A DNA stretch of 64,000 bases, from NCBI GenBank assembly GCA_039545295.1, contig BCIK01000004.1, forward strand, positions 1,055,389-1,119,388, given 5' to 3'. Below are positions 22,439 through 33,976 of the stretch, one piece after another. Made by a program: the position numbers and the translations under genes. The notes under the pieces were generated by a model. That model ran no database searches and was not told the DNA's origin. It saw only the letters and a program-made list of their open reading frames with translations. How positions within the stretch are numbered: position 1 is the first letter of the stretch; every line of letters starts with the position of its first letter. Source of the stretch: Udeniomyces pyricola. Lineage: Eukaryota; Basidiomycota; Tremellomycetes; Cystofilobasidiales; Mrakiaceae.

Positions 22439-23282
22439 GGTGGGATGGGTGCGGGCGGAGAAAGAAGACGAGGCGGATGGACTACTGCGGAAACGACGAG
22501 TGGAAAATGAAGGTCGAATGACCGATGTCAGATGAGAAAGAGAAGGCCAGAGGGATAGCAGTCGAGTAGCGCAGGGAAGATGCGGATGGGGTGTTGATGA
22601 AGGGTCGAGGGAGAGATCAGTTGCCGGTGGTTGATGGACAGTTCACAAACACAATAGCCAGAACAGAGAGGAGGATGAGATTTACGCTGTCAGTTGAAAT
22701 GAGCGGAAGAAGCAAGCTTGCTAGGCCGTCGTTTGGTCGTCCGAGAGCAGGACGATTGTATCAAGTTGAGGGTGAGCAGGCGAGGGCCGAGGGGAATTGA
22801 AGGGGGAGGGGAGGAAGCGTTGAATGAAACGTTGATGGATGGGTTGATGGACCGTTTACGTCGGCCAACTGGAGTGGATGAGTATTAAGATGGGTGGCGG
22901 AAAAGTGCGCTGGAAATGGAAGAGAAAAAGGCGAGGGAGGGACGAGAGGAGGAGCAAGACAGACGACTAGAAAGTCCAAGGGGCTGATGATGAGGGAGGA
23001 GAAAGGGGAGAGAGATGGCCGCGTTGTACATACCTATTCGTGTGCGCGGAGTCTCATCAGGTCGATCTATCAATCTGACGTCGGACGCGTATTTCATACT
23101 GTACATCTTACGCAGTACTATTTTCTTCTCCTTCTTCTGCTTCGTCTTCATGTTCAGTCGTCATGGTCCAATCGTCAAAGTCATACTCCATTCAGAACAA
23201 AATAAAAATAAAAAAAATAAAAATAAAAAATACACGTCGTATCCATACATCCATTGTCAACCCTCTTCTGCACCTCCTGCAT
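22439..23282. promoter_or_regulatory. Intergenic region upstream of the FHA-protein gene
   Basis: Holds the promoter of the FHA gene and the 3' flank of the next minus-strand gene. It includes an A/T-only stretch near 23196-23230 (repeated AATAAAAA), plausible as a poly(A) region for the gene ending at 23283. No gene is seen. Confidence 0.45.
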
Positions 23283-25096
23283 CTACAAGATCATCAAACC
23301 ACTTGCTTCAACGTCAAGGCCCTCATTGATCCGTGCCCTCTCACTTTCCCAACGCATACAATCCACCGTTCGCAAGAAACCCTTCCTATTCTGCGCTGCC
23401 TTGGCTTGTCCTAGGGTCCCCCGATCTTCCGCCCATCGACATACTCGCTCAATCTGTCGGGAGCTCAAGTCGCCCGGGTTGAGCTGGGCGAGGACCGAGA
23501 TGACAAGCTCGTATGGGATCCGTCGTAGGAGGGCTACAGGAGAAGGAACCCGAGGCCGGATCTGTGAGGGATCTGGTGACTGCCCGGTACCGACATTGCG
23601 GGGAGCTTGTAGTGGCAGTGGTATTGATGAGGTCGTCAGTGATAAAGGTGATGACGCAGATGGACCAGGTATCGACAAAGGCTCTTGCGACGAGGCCTTG
23701 AGGGCCAGCAACACAGGTCGAGCCGAGGAGAGGAGGATGAGCGCCGCCCGCCTGGTTCGTCGTCGAAGCAGGACATTGCGTGCACAGACGCTCTTGACGA
23801 AGTCCGTCGTTGTTACATCGAGTCGGACCGAGGAAGGCATCAGAACGAGCGAAAGACGGCGAATCCAGTAGTTCTCTTGCAGGACCGCTCGCAGTCGGTC
23901 AGGCAAGGAGTCTTGAGGGGTTTGCTCCAACCTCACGTCAACTTCCTCGGCTTGATTCCTGCCCATCGAGAGTAGACGAACGAGCTCAGACGATGGGACA
24001 AGGCCAAGGTCGAGGGCAGCAAGGGCATCAGGTCGATTAGGGTACTGGTGTGAATGCAGGATGAGAAATGAGATGATGGGCGCTGGGTCGAAGCAGTTGC
24101 CGTCGAGCAGCAGCCTGAACGAGCGGGCGTAAAGCCGGATGGAAAGGAGGATGCATGGATGGATCGAGGGCAATTCATTACCCTCGAGGTTGAGCGTGCG
24201 CAAGAAGGGAAGATCCCGCGGAAGGGTTGCCAGAGCTTCCCACACAGCTATGGCCAGATCATAAACGCGAACGAACGAGGGGAGACGCCAAGGATCAATT
24301 CGTTGTCAGCCCAAGGATCTCGTCGGATTTCATCGGCTTGGCTTGCATCCCGCGTGAGTTGATAAGGATGGATGGCATGGTCGATCAGCGATAGAAACAG
24401 TCAACGTACTGTCGGTGAAATGACCCCTACTAAAGCTCCAGGCCATGCTGATCCCTCGCATTCGCCATTCGCCCCGTCCCTCGGCGAGCCCCCGCTGAGC
24501 CTGCTGGACGAAGCCCGCAAAGAGCGCGATGAAGCCGGGAGGCAAGATGGTGTCAATGAAGAGGTTGATCACCGTCGTAATCGGTGTTATTTTTTCCAAA
24601 ATCGTGTAGGCTGTGTGCATAAGAGAGCAGAGGCCCCAGATGAGGGCCGGCGAGGGAGGGAGGGAGGATCAGGAAGCGATGGAGCGCAGTGAGCTTGGCG
24701 CGAGACGTACGCCAAAGACAACAGCGACAAAGACAGAGACATCATCGACAACTTTCGGTTCGTAAGTAGATGCGACAGTACTGTCATATCAGAGTCTGAA
24801 GAGTCATTCCCGCTGGGTCGCGATCAGGATGGCTCTGCGCGTGATCAGGTGAAAGACCTACCTCCAATGATATCCTTGGGCCAGCCCTCGGGATGGAGCT
24901 CACTCTCGTACTCATCCAGGGCCAAGAGATGCCCTCGCGAGGCTGGTTTGGGGAATTCGGACTCGGACTCGTATGGATCGTCGATGTCGTAGGGCGGCGA
25001 GGGTGACGCGCGGACGGCTTGATTCGGGTAGAGGTAGTGGTGTCGGAGCGCGATGGATGGGGGCGGAGGAGGAGGGAGGGAGAGAGGGTATTCCAT
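23283..25096 (-). CDS. Hypothetical membrane protein with an LRR-like motif
   Basis: Proposed exons are 25096-24862, 24751-24707, 24610-24410 and 24247-23283, in phase, 481 residues. The N-terminal 75 residues are Pro- and acid-rich (LPPPPPPS, DDPYESESEFP). A hydrophobic segment assembled across the second splice (VSVFVAVVFGVPYTILEKIT) is followed by a second one (DTILPPGFIALFAGFV), so one or two membrane passes are likely. The C-terminal half starts with a single leucine-rich-repeat-like motif (LPFLRTLNLEGNELPSIHP). It ends with IPYELVISVLAQLNPGDLSS, which loosely resembles an F-box, though too weakly to call. The second exon end at 24707 was chosen because the stronger donor nearby would break the frame. 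No family recognised and no function assigned. It is divergent from the Ca2+/H+ exchanger gene. Confidence 0.5.
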
Positions 25097-26289
25097 AGCA
25101 AAGGACTGTGAATCAAGCGAGACTAGAAGGCACAGACGATGGTGATGAGGCTGATGAGATAGAGTACAGTTGACGACGTTGGTCGAATGTCAGTCAATGC
25201 TAGTTGACGTTGGACGTTATGAATATATGCCGGATGGTGGATTGGGTTGCTCGGTTGAGAGTCGGTGATTATGAAGTACGTGCTGATGTCACTCTTTCTT
25301 CTCGGCCCTTGGCGGGCCAGATTCGATAATCAGGAGTCCGTTGAAACGTGAACCGCGAGGCTGTGAACATCGGGTGCTCCGCACTCCCAGTCTTCAAAAG
25401 CCCCGGCCGGCCTGAGGTCGGTCTGGATTCTGAACGAGGCGCATGCAACGCGCAGCGGCCTCATGTGATCCGTGACGGTAGGTCCGCACATTCTTCATGA
25501 GAGGACTGTAATCTGATGAATGCGACGAAGATTGCGCTAATCCTCATATATTCAAAACAAGACCATTGTGAAAGGTGTACGCGTAGGCACAAAACCCATC
25601 GACATGATATATATGTGATAGAAGTTATAAGAAAACCTGGGTTTCTCATGAGTCTACTAAAGTCCACGATCATTGATTGGTAGCGACGATGAGCTCGATC
25701 GTAGGTTTATGAGCCGACAGGTCCGGCCAACAGTTGCAACATCTGTTTTCGCCCTTCCTCACACCAAAACGGCAATCAGCCATGTTGATCATCATGCACT
25801 GCCAGATACCAGACCTTGGTGTGCTCATGAGCCCTCAACATCATAGTTAACATGACCTTCGCCTCTCTACGGGCGCGGGCGCCTTGCGCATTGCCGAGAT
25901 GTCGACCTCCGGACGAGGCCAGCAGACAATCTTGACATGAGCCCTCGATCCGCAGCGACTGAGCCGCGGATATCCAGTCGATGCAAGATGAATCGCCTAC
26001 GGGCTATGCTGGTGGCCAGATGTCGGGGAAATGCAGTACGGGCGGGTCATGGATATGCGCAAGTAGCTCAGGGAGGTCATAGCCAGCGCGCTAGGGGTGG
26101 TAGGTGTTGATCGATGGTAGCTGTAGTTGTTAGCTAGAAAGGAAAAGGCCGTTCGGGGAAGGGGGGGGGGGGGGGGGTTCGAGCCTCCTTTTTCCCTCCG
26201 AGCCCCACAAGCTTCAATCGCCCTTTCCTCACTTGCCAGCTGAGCTCCTCCCTCCCCTCCCACTTCTGGCTTCAACCAACTCACATCCC
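25097..26289. promoter_or_regulatory. Divergent 1.2-kb intergenic region with a poly-G tract
   Basis: Both flanking genes read outward from here, so it should hold two promoters. A run of about 17 G lies at 26161-26177, roughly 110 bases before the exchanger start codon, followed by a pyrimidine-rich stretch to the ATG. No third gene or tRNA is supported. Confidence 0.5.
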
Positions 26290-29200
26290 ATGTCGACTTC
26301 TTCCAACCCACCCCTTGGCGCTCCTGTCCGACGCAACACTTCCCAACTCGAGTCTGCCACCGATCAAGTGGCGCCTACCGTCGAAAAGAAGCAGGTCCAC
26401 CATGACACGCCCGAACTTGGCGAGGGCCAGGATCAACTAGCAGCTGAGAGGACTGGCACCAGCCAGAGCTTGCAGCCGGGCATCCTCCGACGCATGACGA
26501 CCGGCTTACTTAGCCCTGAGAAGAGTGAGTAGGATTTACGACTCGCATATTCGATCCGTTGAAGTAGTTAGCGTGGCGATTGTGGTGGTGGTGGTGTGGG
26601 TTTGGATAGGAGAGAAATCAAACTTGTCCTTGGCGACTGATACCAAGCCTTCTGTAGTTGTGTTGACCGTCACTGATCATCTTGCCTGTCATCACCACGG
26701 TGACCTCCTTCCTGGGATTCACAGAGCTTGTCAACGTGCCCTCATACTCGTCCTCGTTTAGACATGCCTTCTTGTCATCTTACTTGTGAGTCGTGCGAAA
26801 GGCCCCCTCGACCTGGACAGACGACCCTTGTTCGCACAGCCACACTTGTCATTTCGCCCCTACAAGACAGGGTTCCGCCATTCGATTTACACTCCTCGTC
26901 CTGGCTTGATCTGCTATCCATCTACAAACTACAACTCGATACCGGCTAGCAAAGATTTTTTGGGTTGTCTAACCTAAGCATGGGACGCACAATCTACCCC
27001 TTGACAGAAACATCCTTCTCATCTTCATCCCGATCTCCTGGGGGGCTCACTTTGGCGGACTATCCGACACCCTCATCTTTGTGTTCTCTTTCCTCGCCAT
27101 CGTATGTCCAAGATATCTGTTCTATGACCCTGTTCAGTGTGCCTTCCAAATATTAGGGGTCCTGAACAGGGTGTCAGGGAAATCCAGTTTGTTTCTTGAT
27201 CGTTTTCGGTCGCAATTCCATTCTGACGTCATTTTGCTCCGTGCTTTTTCTTTTAGATCCCGCTCGCTGCCCTGCTGTCCTTTGCGACAGAGGAACTCGC
27301 GCTCAGGGTCGGACAGACTCTTGGAGGATTGGTACGTCGTTTGAGTGGACTGCCAGTCATCGCTGAATGAGTATCGTGCGTCTCGGTTGTGTATTCACTC
27401 CGATTTTTGAACCTTATTACTCTGACTTTCGATGTACAGCTCAATGCCACTCTTGGAAACGCAGTCGGTAAGCACTGAGCATTAGGAGTGTGTGGTGTGC
27501 ATTTACATTCAGTTTCGACTGACGTTAATGCGTATCATCTGCATCGGTCCCTTTGTTGCTTTCAGAGCTTATTGTCGCTATCCTCGCCCTCATCAAGTGC
27601 GAGCTTCAGATCGTTCAATCGTCGCTCGTTGGGTCCATCCTTTCCAACATGCTTCTCGTTCTTGGCATGTGTTTCTTTGCCGGAGGCACCAAGTACGCTG
27701 AGCAGGAGGTCATGAGCATGGCGTCTCAGCTTAACTCTTCGCTACTGTTCACATCTGTCCTGAGTTTGTTGATCCCGGCGGCCTTCCATCTTGCTGTCTC
27801 TGCTCCGTTTGATGCGGAGGCTGGTCAACTGCTCGAACGTCCCCTCGAAAACTCGGACATCCTTGCAGTATCGCGTGGTGTCGCTGTTATTCTCGTGTTC
27901 ATTTGTGAGTGCCTCCCATGGACGTCGCATCGCACACACGCGGCACCAAACGCCCTTCCATGCTTCTTGCACGAACTGGATAGATGGCTCGACCGAGCCA
28001 ATACGTCATATCGCTTCTCTAGGCCCATCCCAGCTCATCACATCTTTTTCGTCTCATGTCTTTTTTGTACTTGCAAATCCCAGACATCTCGTATCTCGTC
28101 TTCCAGCTTTACTCGCACGCGCATCTCTACGTTGACCCGACCGGACCCACGACCTCGACGCAGTACCCCGACAACGTCAAGGAGCGTGTCCGAGGAGCCG
28201 CCCGTTTTGGCAGGAAGCCTTCCATCGCTCCATCTGCCGAGACCAGCGAGAAGGAATCGTTTGGCCTCAAGCTGAGGCGCAAGATGCACATGCAAGGCGG
28301 AACTGCCCCAGGCAAGTCTGGCGACATTGTTGCTGCCAGCGCGACTAGGGGCGACGAGCGTGTTGGATCCGATGGTCTAGTCCACACGATGACTGAAAAC
28401 TCGAGCGATGAAGGCACTGAGGAGGAGGGTGAAGCCGAAGAGGAGCCTCAGCTGAACATGCCTGTTACGATTATGCTTCTTGGTACGCTGTCTCTACAAT
28501 TTGACGCAATGCAGCCTCGAAAGCGTGTACCAACCGTTTGTTGTTTTCTTTGAATCACAACAGTTGGGACGACCGTCATCGTCGGAGTCACTGCCGAGTG
28601 GCTCGTCAGTAGTATCGATGGATTGACCGAGGCCAAGTGAGTAGTCACGTTGACCGATCTAGGGATCCACATGGTTTGTTTCTTTTGTCTGTAGCTGACT
28701 GTGTTCTGTGGGGCGTGTTGCTTTTTGTCTAGTCCGGCACTCTCGCATGAGTGGGTTGGATTGATCCTGTTGCCTATTGTCGGTAACGCCGCCGAGCACG
28801 TTACGGTTTGTCCTTTTCTTCGCATCTGCGCCTTGACTTACGTTCAAAGACATCCAACTGACGCTACACCGTTCAACTATCGAATTTATGATAGGCTGTC
28901 ACCGTTGCTCGAAAGGACAAGCTCGATCTATCAATGCAGGTTGCAATCGGATCCTCGTGCGTATTGAGATGTTTTCTTTCTTGCTTTCTTTCTATCCTTT
29001 GTCCCGTCCTTCACTTGTCTCTTCGTGTCCACAACGTTGTGACTCACACCTCTTTTTGCCTGTACAGTATTCAAATTGCTCTCTTTGTCATCCCGTTGCT
29101 CGTCTTGCTGGCTTGGTGGATCGGCAAGCCTTTAACGCTTCTGTTTGATCCTTTCGAGTCCATTGTACGTCAACCGCGTTCTTTCTTCTCAAACGCTCGA

Positions 29201-29773
29201 CCGATATGAAGATAGTTTCGTCGTGGACGCTCATGGTTATTGCATTTGTTGTCATTGCATGGCCCTTGTTCAGGTCTTGTTCTTGGGCGTCTTGCTCGTC
29301 AACTCGACGTTGGCCGACTCGAGATCCAACTGGCTCGAGGGCGTGTTGTTGATGTCGGTGTACCTCATTGTTGCGGTTGCGTGAGTGCTTGTTGCTTGTT
29401 GCGTCTCTTTTGTTTTAAGACTGACTGTTGGTTGGAAACCTGGGGCTGACACAAGAGTTGTGTATAATCATTGGGTGAATGATTTCCCTGTTTTTTTTTT
29501 CTTCTTCTTTTTTCTTTCCTTGGATGGCTGTGGTTGGTTCTGGCTCTTGCTTTCTTTTCTGTGGGGATCTGTACAGCTTCTGGTACTACCCAGGTATGTC
29601 TTGTGGAACGTTCTTGGAAAAGCGTTACTCGAATATGTTTCACATAGAAAACCCGACTAACTGAACTGATTTTTTTTTTTTTTTGCTTGGATGGCTTTTC
29701 ACCACTCAAACCCTTTCCTCCTTTCACATTCCATTCGTTCTCTTCAGGCCAGAACCCGGTCATTGCTTGCTAG
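26290..29773 (+). CDS. VCX1: Vacuolar Ca2+/H+ antiporter (CAX family, Vcx1-like)
   Basis: Moves cytosolic Ca2+ into the vacuole using the proton gradient. About ten exons run from the ATG at 26290 to the stop at 29773. The cytosolic N-terminus (about 75 residues) is Ser/Gln/Glu-rich. The first CAX repeat contains ATEELALRVGQTLGGLLNAT, continuing as LGNAVELIVAILAL, the family's c-1 signature with the key Glu. It also has GSILSNMLLVLGMCFFAGG. A long hydrophilic acidic loop (SSDEGTEEEGEAEEEP) separates it from the second repeat, which carries LPIVGNAAEHVTAVTVA, the c-2 signature, and AIGSSIQIALFVIP. The protein ends FWYYPGQNPVIAC. Both cation-binding signatures are intact, so the transporter should work. 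The acidic central loop is typical of fungal CAX proteins. Several boundaries (first three introns) were placed only from frame and family match. Confidence 0.92.
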
Positions 29774-30285
29774 TTGCGCTTGTTGGTGTTGTGGTTGCTG
29801 CGTGGTTCCCATTGATATCCGTTCTTGTTCCTGTTCTTGTTTCTTTCTCGTCTTGCTCTGTCTCATGAATGCCTCGTACTATATATATACACAATGCATA
29901 TGCCGCCGGAGTACGGTGTTAAGCAAAATGAAGGACAAAAAAGAAACAATGAAAAAATGGGATTGGTGGTGAAACTATGCCTGCGACGAAGGGGGATAAT
30001 ATGTGTTGGTGGAGGTAATGGGAGAAACATGTATATATATATAGAGGCCATCGCAAGCTGCAGCTGATGGTTGCCAACGCAATCATGACACAGTCACACA
30101 TGGGCACACACACACACACAAACGACAGCACAGCCCAGCAGCAGCAGCTGGTTGGCCTCTTGCCCTCTGCTTTTTATGGTGGGAGCGTGTTGCGAGACGA
30201 GGTCGTCGTTTCTCTTTTGCCCTGTTCTCCACCATTCGTCCCTCCTCTCCCTCCTCTTCTTTCATCCCTCCTCACTCCTTTCACA
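29774..30285. promoter_or_regulatory. Intergenic region with TATA-like element upstream of the first eEF1B-gamma gene
   Basis: GTATATATATATAGAGG at about 30031-30047 is a plausible TATA element, though about 250 bases from the start codon. A short CA repeat (30105-30120) and a CAGCAGCAGCAGCTGG near-palindrome (30136-30151) follow. The last 80 bases are CT-rich up to TCACAATGG. No gene is seen. Confidence 0.45.
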
Positions 30286-33082
30286 ATGGCCATCGGAAAG
30301 CTCTACGCCCCCTCTGCCGTCTCCTTCAGGACTCGACGAGCCCTCGCCGTTGCTGCCTTCACTGAGCAGGAGCTCGAGCGACCCTCCTTCACCTTTGGTG
30401 AGACCAACAAGTCCGAGGAGTTCCTTTCCAAGGTTGGTCCTCGCTTTCTTTCCCCTTCTTTCCTTTGCTCAACAAGATGCTACTATCCTGGGCTTTTGGG
30501 TCTTGCATCTGTCCCATCTGTCCCTTTGCGGCATCCATCATCTCGTGACTTCTCCAAAGAGTAGATACTGATTGTATGATATGGCTTTTGTTGTCTCCTT
30601 CTTCCCCTTCGCCCCCTCCCGCTCCCGTACCCGCCCCGTTCGCCACTTTACCCTATGCCTCGCTTTTCACCATCACCCTCTAATCTCGACCTGACGTCGC
30701 GTTGCCCATGTCGATAGTTCCCCTACGGCAAGATCCCCGCCTTTGAGGGTACCGACGGCTTCACCCTCACCGAGGGAGCCGCCATCGCTTGGTACTGTTC
30801 GTGTCTTTGACGTTTGACTTGTCACAAAGGCATGGACCCAAGGCACGACGGGGTCGGGCTCGAAAATCTCGTTTCTCACAGCCGAGGCTGATGGAATCCA
30901 ATCGCTCTTTCCCTTCTCTTCTCTCTCTCTCTCTCTCCCCTTCTCTCCTCTCTTTCATTGCCCTGTATATGCGGCTTGCTCTCTTGCTTCGCTCTCGGTC
31001 TGTCCAGTCGCCTCGCTCGCCCCCAACTCTGGCTTGATCTCCACCGATGCCCAGACCAACGCTCAGATCGCCAAGTGGATCTCGTTCGCTGACCTCGAGG
31101 TAAGCTTCTCCTCTCCTAATCTATAGATGCCCCCTGACCTATCGTTCGTCAACTGATCCCCTGATATGTCTCGTTCGATGCCTCTTTTTCTCTCTTGCTC
31201 TTCTTTTCTTCCTTGTCCAGATCGCTTCGCGACTCGACCTCGCCACCGGCATGTTCAACAACTACGTTCCTTTCGTCAAGCCCGTTTTCCAGAACCGAAT
31301 CGACGCCGTCACCCGAGCCGTCACTTTCCTCGAGAACTACCTCGCCACCAAGACCTTCCTCATTGGTGACCGAATCACCCTTGCCGACATCACCGTCGCT
31401 TCCGTCCTCGCCGACGCTTTCTCCAAGTTCCTCGGACCTGAGGAGCAGAAGAAGTTCCCCAACTCCCTCCGATTCGAGCAGACGTGAGTGATTCTTTCCG
31501 CTCCAACGACAACAAAACCTTTGCCTGATGCATTATGTTGCGTGCGCGTGTGTGTGTGTGTGTGTGTGTGAGCTTGGTATCTGATGCGAATTTCCTTTCT
31601 CTCATGTCATTCTTGCCCCCCTCCTCTTTCCTTGCTTTCAGCGTTGTCAACCACCCCAAGATCGCCTCTGCTTTCGAGGGTGTCTCCCTCGCCACCGAGG
31701 CCGCTTCTTACACTCCCCCCAAGAAGGAGTCTGCCCCCAAGCCCGCCAAGGTTCGTAAAATAACAAGGTTGCAACAACCAAGAACACGAACAAAAAAAAA
31801 CACCCAGGACCCGAGAACCACATTCTCATTTCGTCTCGTCAATCTTCTCACTTTTTCGCTTTACCAGGAGGCTGCTGCCCCCAAGCCCAAGGCTGCTCCC
31901 AAGCCCAAGGAGGACGAGGAGGAGGAGGAGCCCTCGTTCGCTGACGCCCCTGCGGCCAAGAACCCGCTCGATGCGTTGCCGAAGTCGTCGATGAACTTGA
32001 TCGACCTCAAGGTCAAGTACTCGAACGCGGACACGAAGACGGAGTTCATTCCGTGGTTCTACGAGAACTTTGACAAGGAGGGCTACTCGGTCTGGAAGGT
32101 TGACTTCAAGTACAACGATGTGAGTGTGTCTTGCTGTTTGTCTTGTTGTGTGTCTTGTTGTTTGTGCTCGTGTGCTTGTGTTTGTGTGTCTTGTCGGTTG
32201 CGGTCGTGTGTTGGATGTGCTTGTGTGGTGGTTTGTTTGTGGTCGTACTCGTATGTCTGTCTGCTGCGGACGTGGACAGTGAAGAGCAGAGGCGTTTTGC
32301 TGGCTTTTTGGAGAGACTTGAGAAGGGCTGGAAATGTGAGGGTTTGGAGGGAGAGGAAGAGATGACAGTACAGCAGAGGTGGAAGATTCGGCCGGAAAGC
32401 ACAGAAGTGGGCACCGAACGACGTCGACCGGCTGGCACAAAACCAGCGACAGCGGACGGGCTCATGATCACGACAAAGAAAAAAAAAAGTGACATTGATA
32501 AATAATATAGTGACATCGCTGACGCATTCTTCTCCTTCTTTCTGCTCTTGTATTTCTCAACCATTTTCAACCACTACACAGGAGCTTACTCTCCCCTTCA
32601 TGTCGGCCAACCAGATCGGTGGCTTCTTTGCCCGACTTGAGGGTGCCCGAAAGGTGCGTTCTTTCTCGCTGGCTGACTTTCAGGCGACCGACCAGAGCGA
32701 TCTATGTCACAGAAGCAGGAAGAAAGAACATGATCCTGACGAGTTGCCACTTTGTTTTTCCTCGTCGCTGCTTGGTCATGTGTCTTTCTCTGTCGTGTGA
32801 TGTGTCTTTGTGTGTATCGTATCTGTGGCGACGAACGAACAGTACCTCTTCGGTTCTCTCGGTGTCCTCGGCAAGGCCAACGACTCGGTCATCACCGGTG
32901 TGTTCGTCGCCCGAGGCCAGGACATTGGTGCCGTTGCTTCGTTTGCGCCCGACTGGGAGTCGTACTCGTACACTCCTCTCGACATCACCAAGGAGGACGA
33001 CAAGAAGTTCTTTGAGGGTGCTTGCGAGTGGGAGCTGACTGTCGACGGCAAGTCGTGGGCCGACGGTAAGGTCTTCAAGTAA
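30286..33082 (+). CDS. TEF3: Elongation factor 1-gamma (eEF1B-gamma), tandem copy 1
   Basis: Structural subunit of the eEF1B nucleotide-exchange complex that recharges eEF1A during translation. Eight exons: 30286-30432, 30718-30796, 31008-31099, 31221-31483, 31642-31750, 31868-32119, 32582-32653 and 32843-33082, 417 residues. The GST-like N-terminal domain (about 1-210) shows FPYGKIPAFEG, LTEGAAIAWY and FLIGDRITLADI. A Lys/Ala/Pro and acidic linker (KPKAAPKPKEDEEEEEP) follows. The EF1G C-terminal domain (about 255-417) shows NPLDALPKSSMNLIDLK, WFYENFDKEGYSVWK and KANDSVITGVFVARGQD. The exon layout is identical to the next gene. The C-terminal exons are almost base-for-base the same as that gene's. 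Intron 5 starts near a GT microsatellite (31543-31570). The symbol follows yeast naming; yeast also has the paralogue CAM1. Confidence 0.95.
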
Positions 33083-33976
33083 ACAGTGTTGGAGTTGTAT
33101 GCTCTGATTCTGTGGTACTGAGGATCGAGTTGGTTTTAGAGGAAGGGAGGATGGATGTGGTAGGCGTGAGGAAGGAGGAGAAGTAAAGGGGAAGGACGTT
33201 GTTTAGTGGACGTTGAGAAGAAGCAGCGATGCCATGTCTTTTTTTTTTGTCCGACCAGAATGCTCTATCTCTGATTTCCTTCCATTTGAACAAGCGACAA
33301 AGTCAAGCCATATGAGATATACGACATATGGCGACATGGATGTCTTTTCTTTCTCTTCTTTTCGGCGAGATCCGATGACACCATCGAGGAGCGTTTCGAC
33401 GTTTGTGTCGATGTCGAAATCGGCGCTTTTGATGCGCCGGGGGGACGCGAGGTGTTCTGTAAGATTCTCATCTGTCGTTCATTTCCTCGAGGCCGAGAGT
33501 GAGCTATATGCATCCTCACCTATGTATCTGCCGTTGGTGAGATCACATGGGTTTAGTAAGGGAACAGACTGCAAAGGACGTTGCGTCTGGAGGCCGATCT
33601 TACTGCTCGTTCGAAGAGGCACTAATGAAGATTCGGACTTGACCGCTTTCGCGGCCTCTTGATTTGGCAAACGCAACGTCTTACTCGCTCTCAAGGCCAA
33701 TCGATCGGATCAAACGCCACTCTCACGAAAACGAGAGAAACATTCAAGCAAAAGAAGAAGAGAGACAGGTCAAGATGAGAATGGAGAGAGAGACAGAAAA
33801 AAGCGACTCCAAAAGAAAAGAAAAAAAGTGGGAACGATCTCAATCCGTGCTTTTCCCCTCTTCTCTCTTTCTCCCCCCTGATCTTCCTCCCTTCTGCCAC
33901 TTGACCCCACCCTCTCCGGCCCCTTTTCGTCAATCTCTCCACAGCCTACTACTCATCCTCCCTAGTCTATCGAATC
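33083..33976. promoter_or_regulatory. Intergenic region between the two eEF1B-gamma genes
   Basis: Spacer of about 900 bases holding the 3' end of copy 1 and the promoter of copy 2. The last 150 bases before the start codon are strongly CT-rich. No clear TATA box is seen and no similarity to the 5' flank of copy 1 is obvious by eye. No gene is supported. Confidence 0.5.

Noticed and set aside
26176..26195. GGTTCGAGCC resembling a tRNA B box, with a T run downstream
   Set aside because: It directly follows a run of about 17 G, and no A box or cloverleaf could be built upstream.
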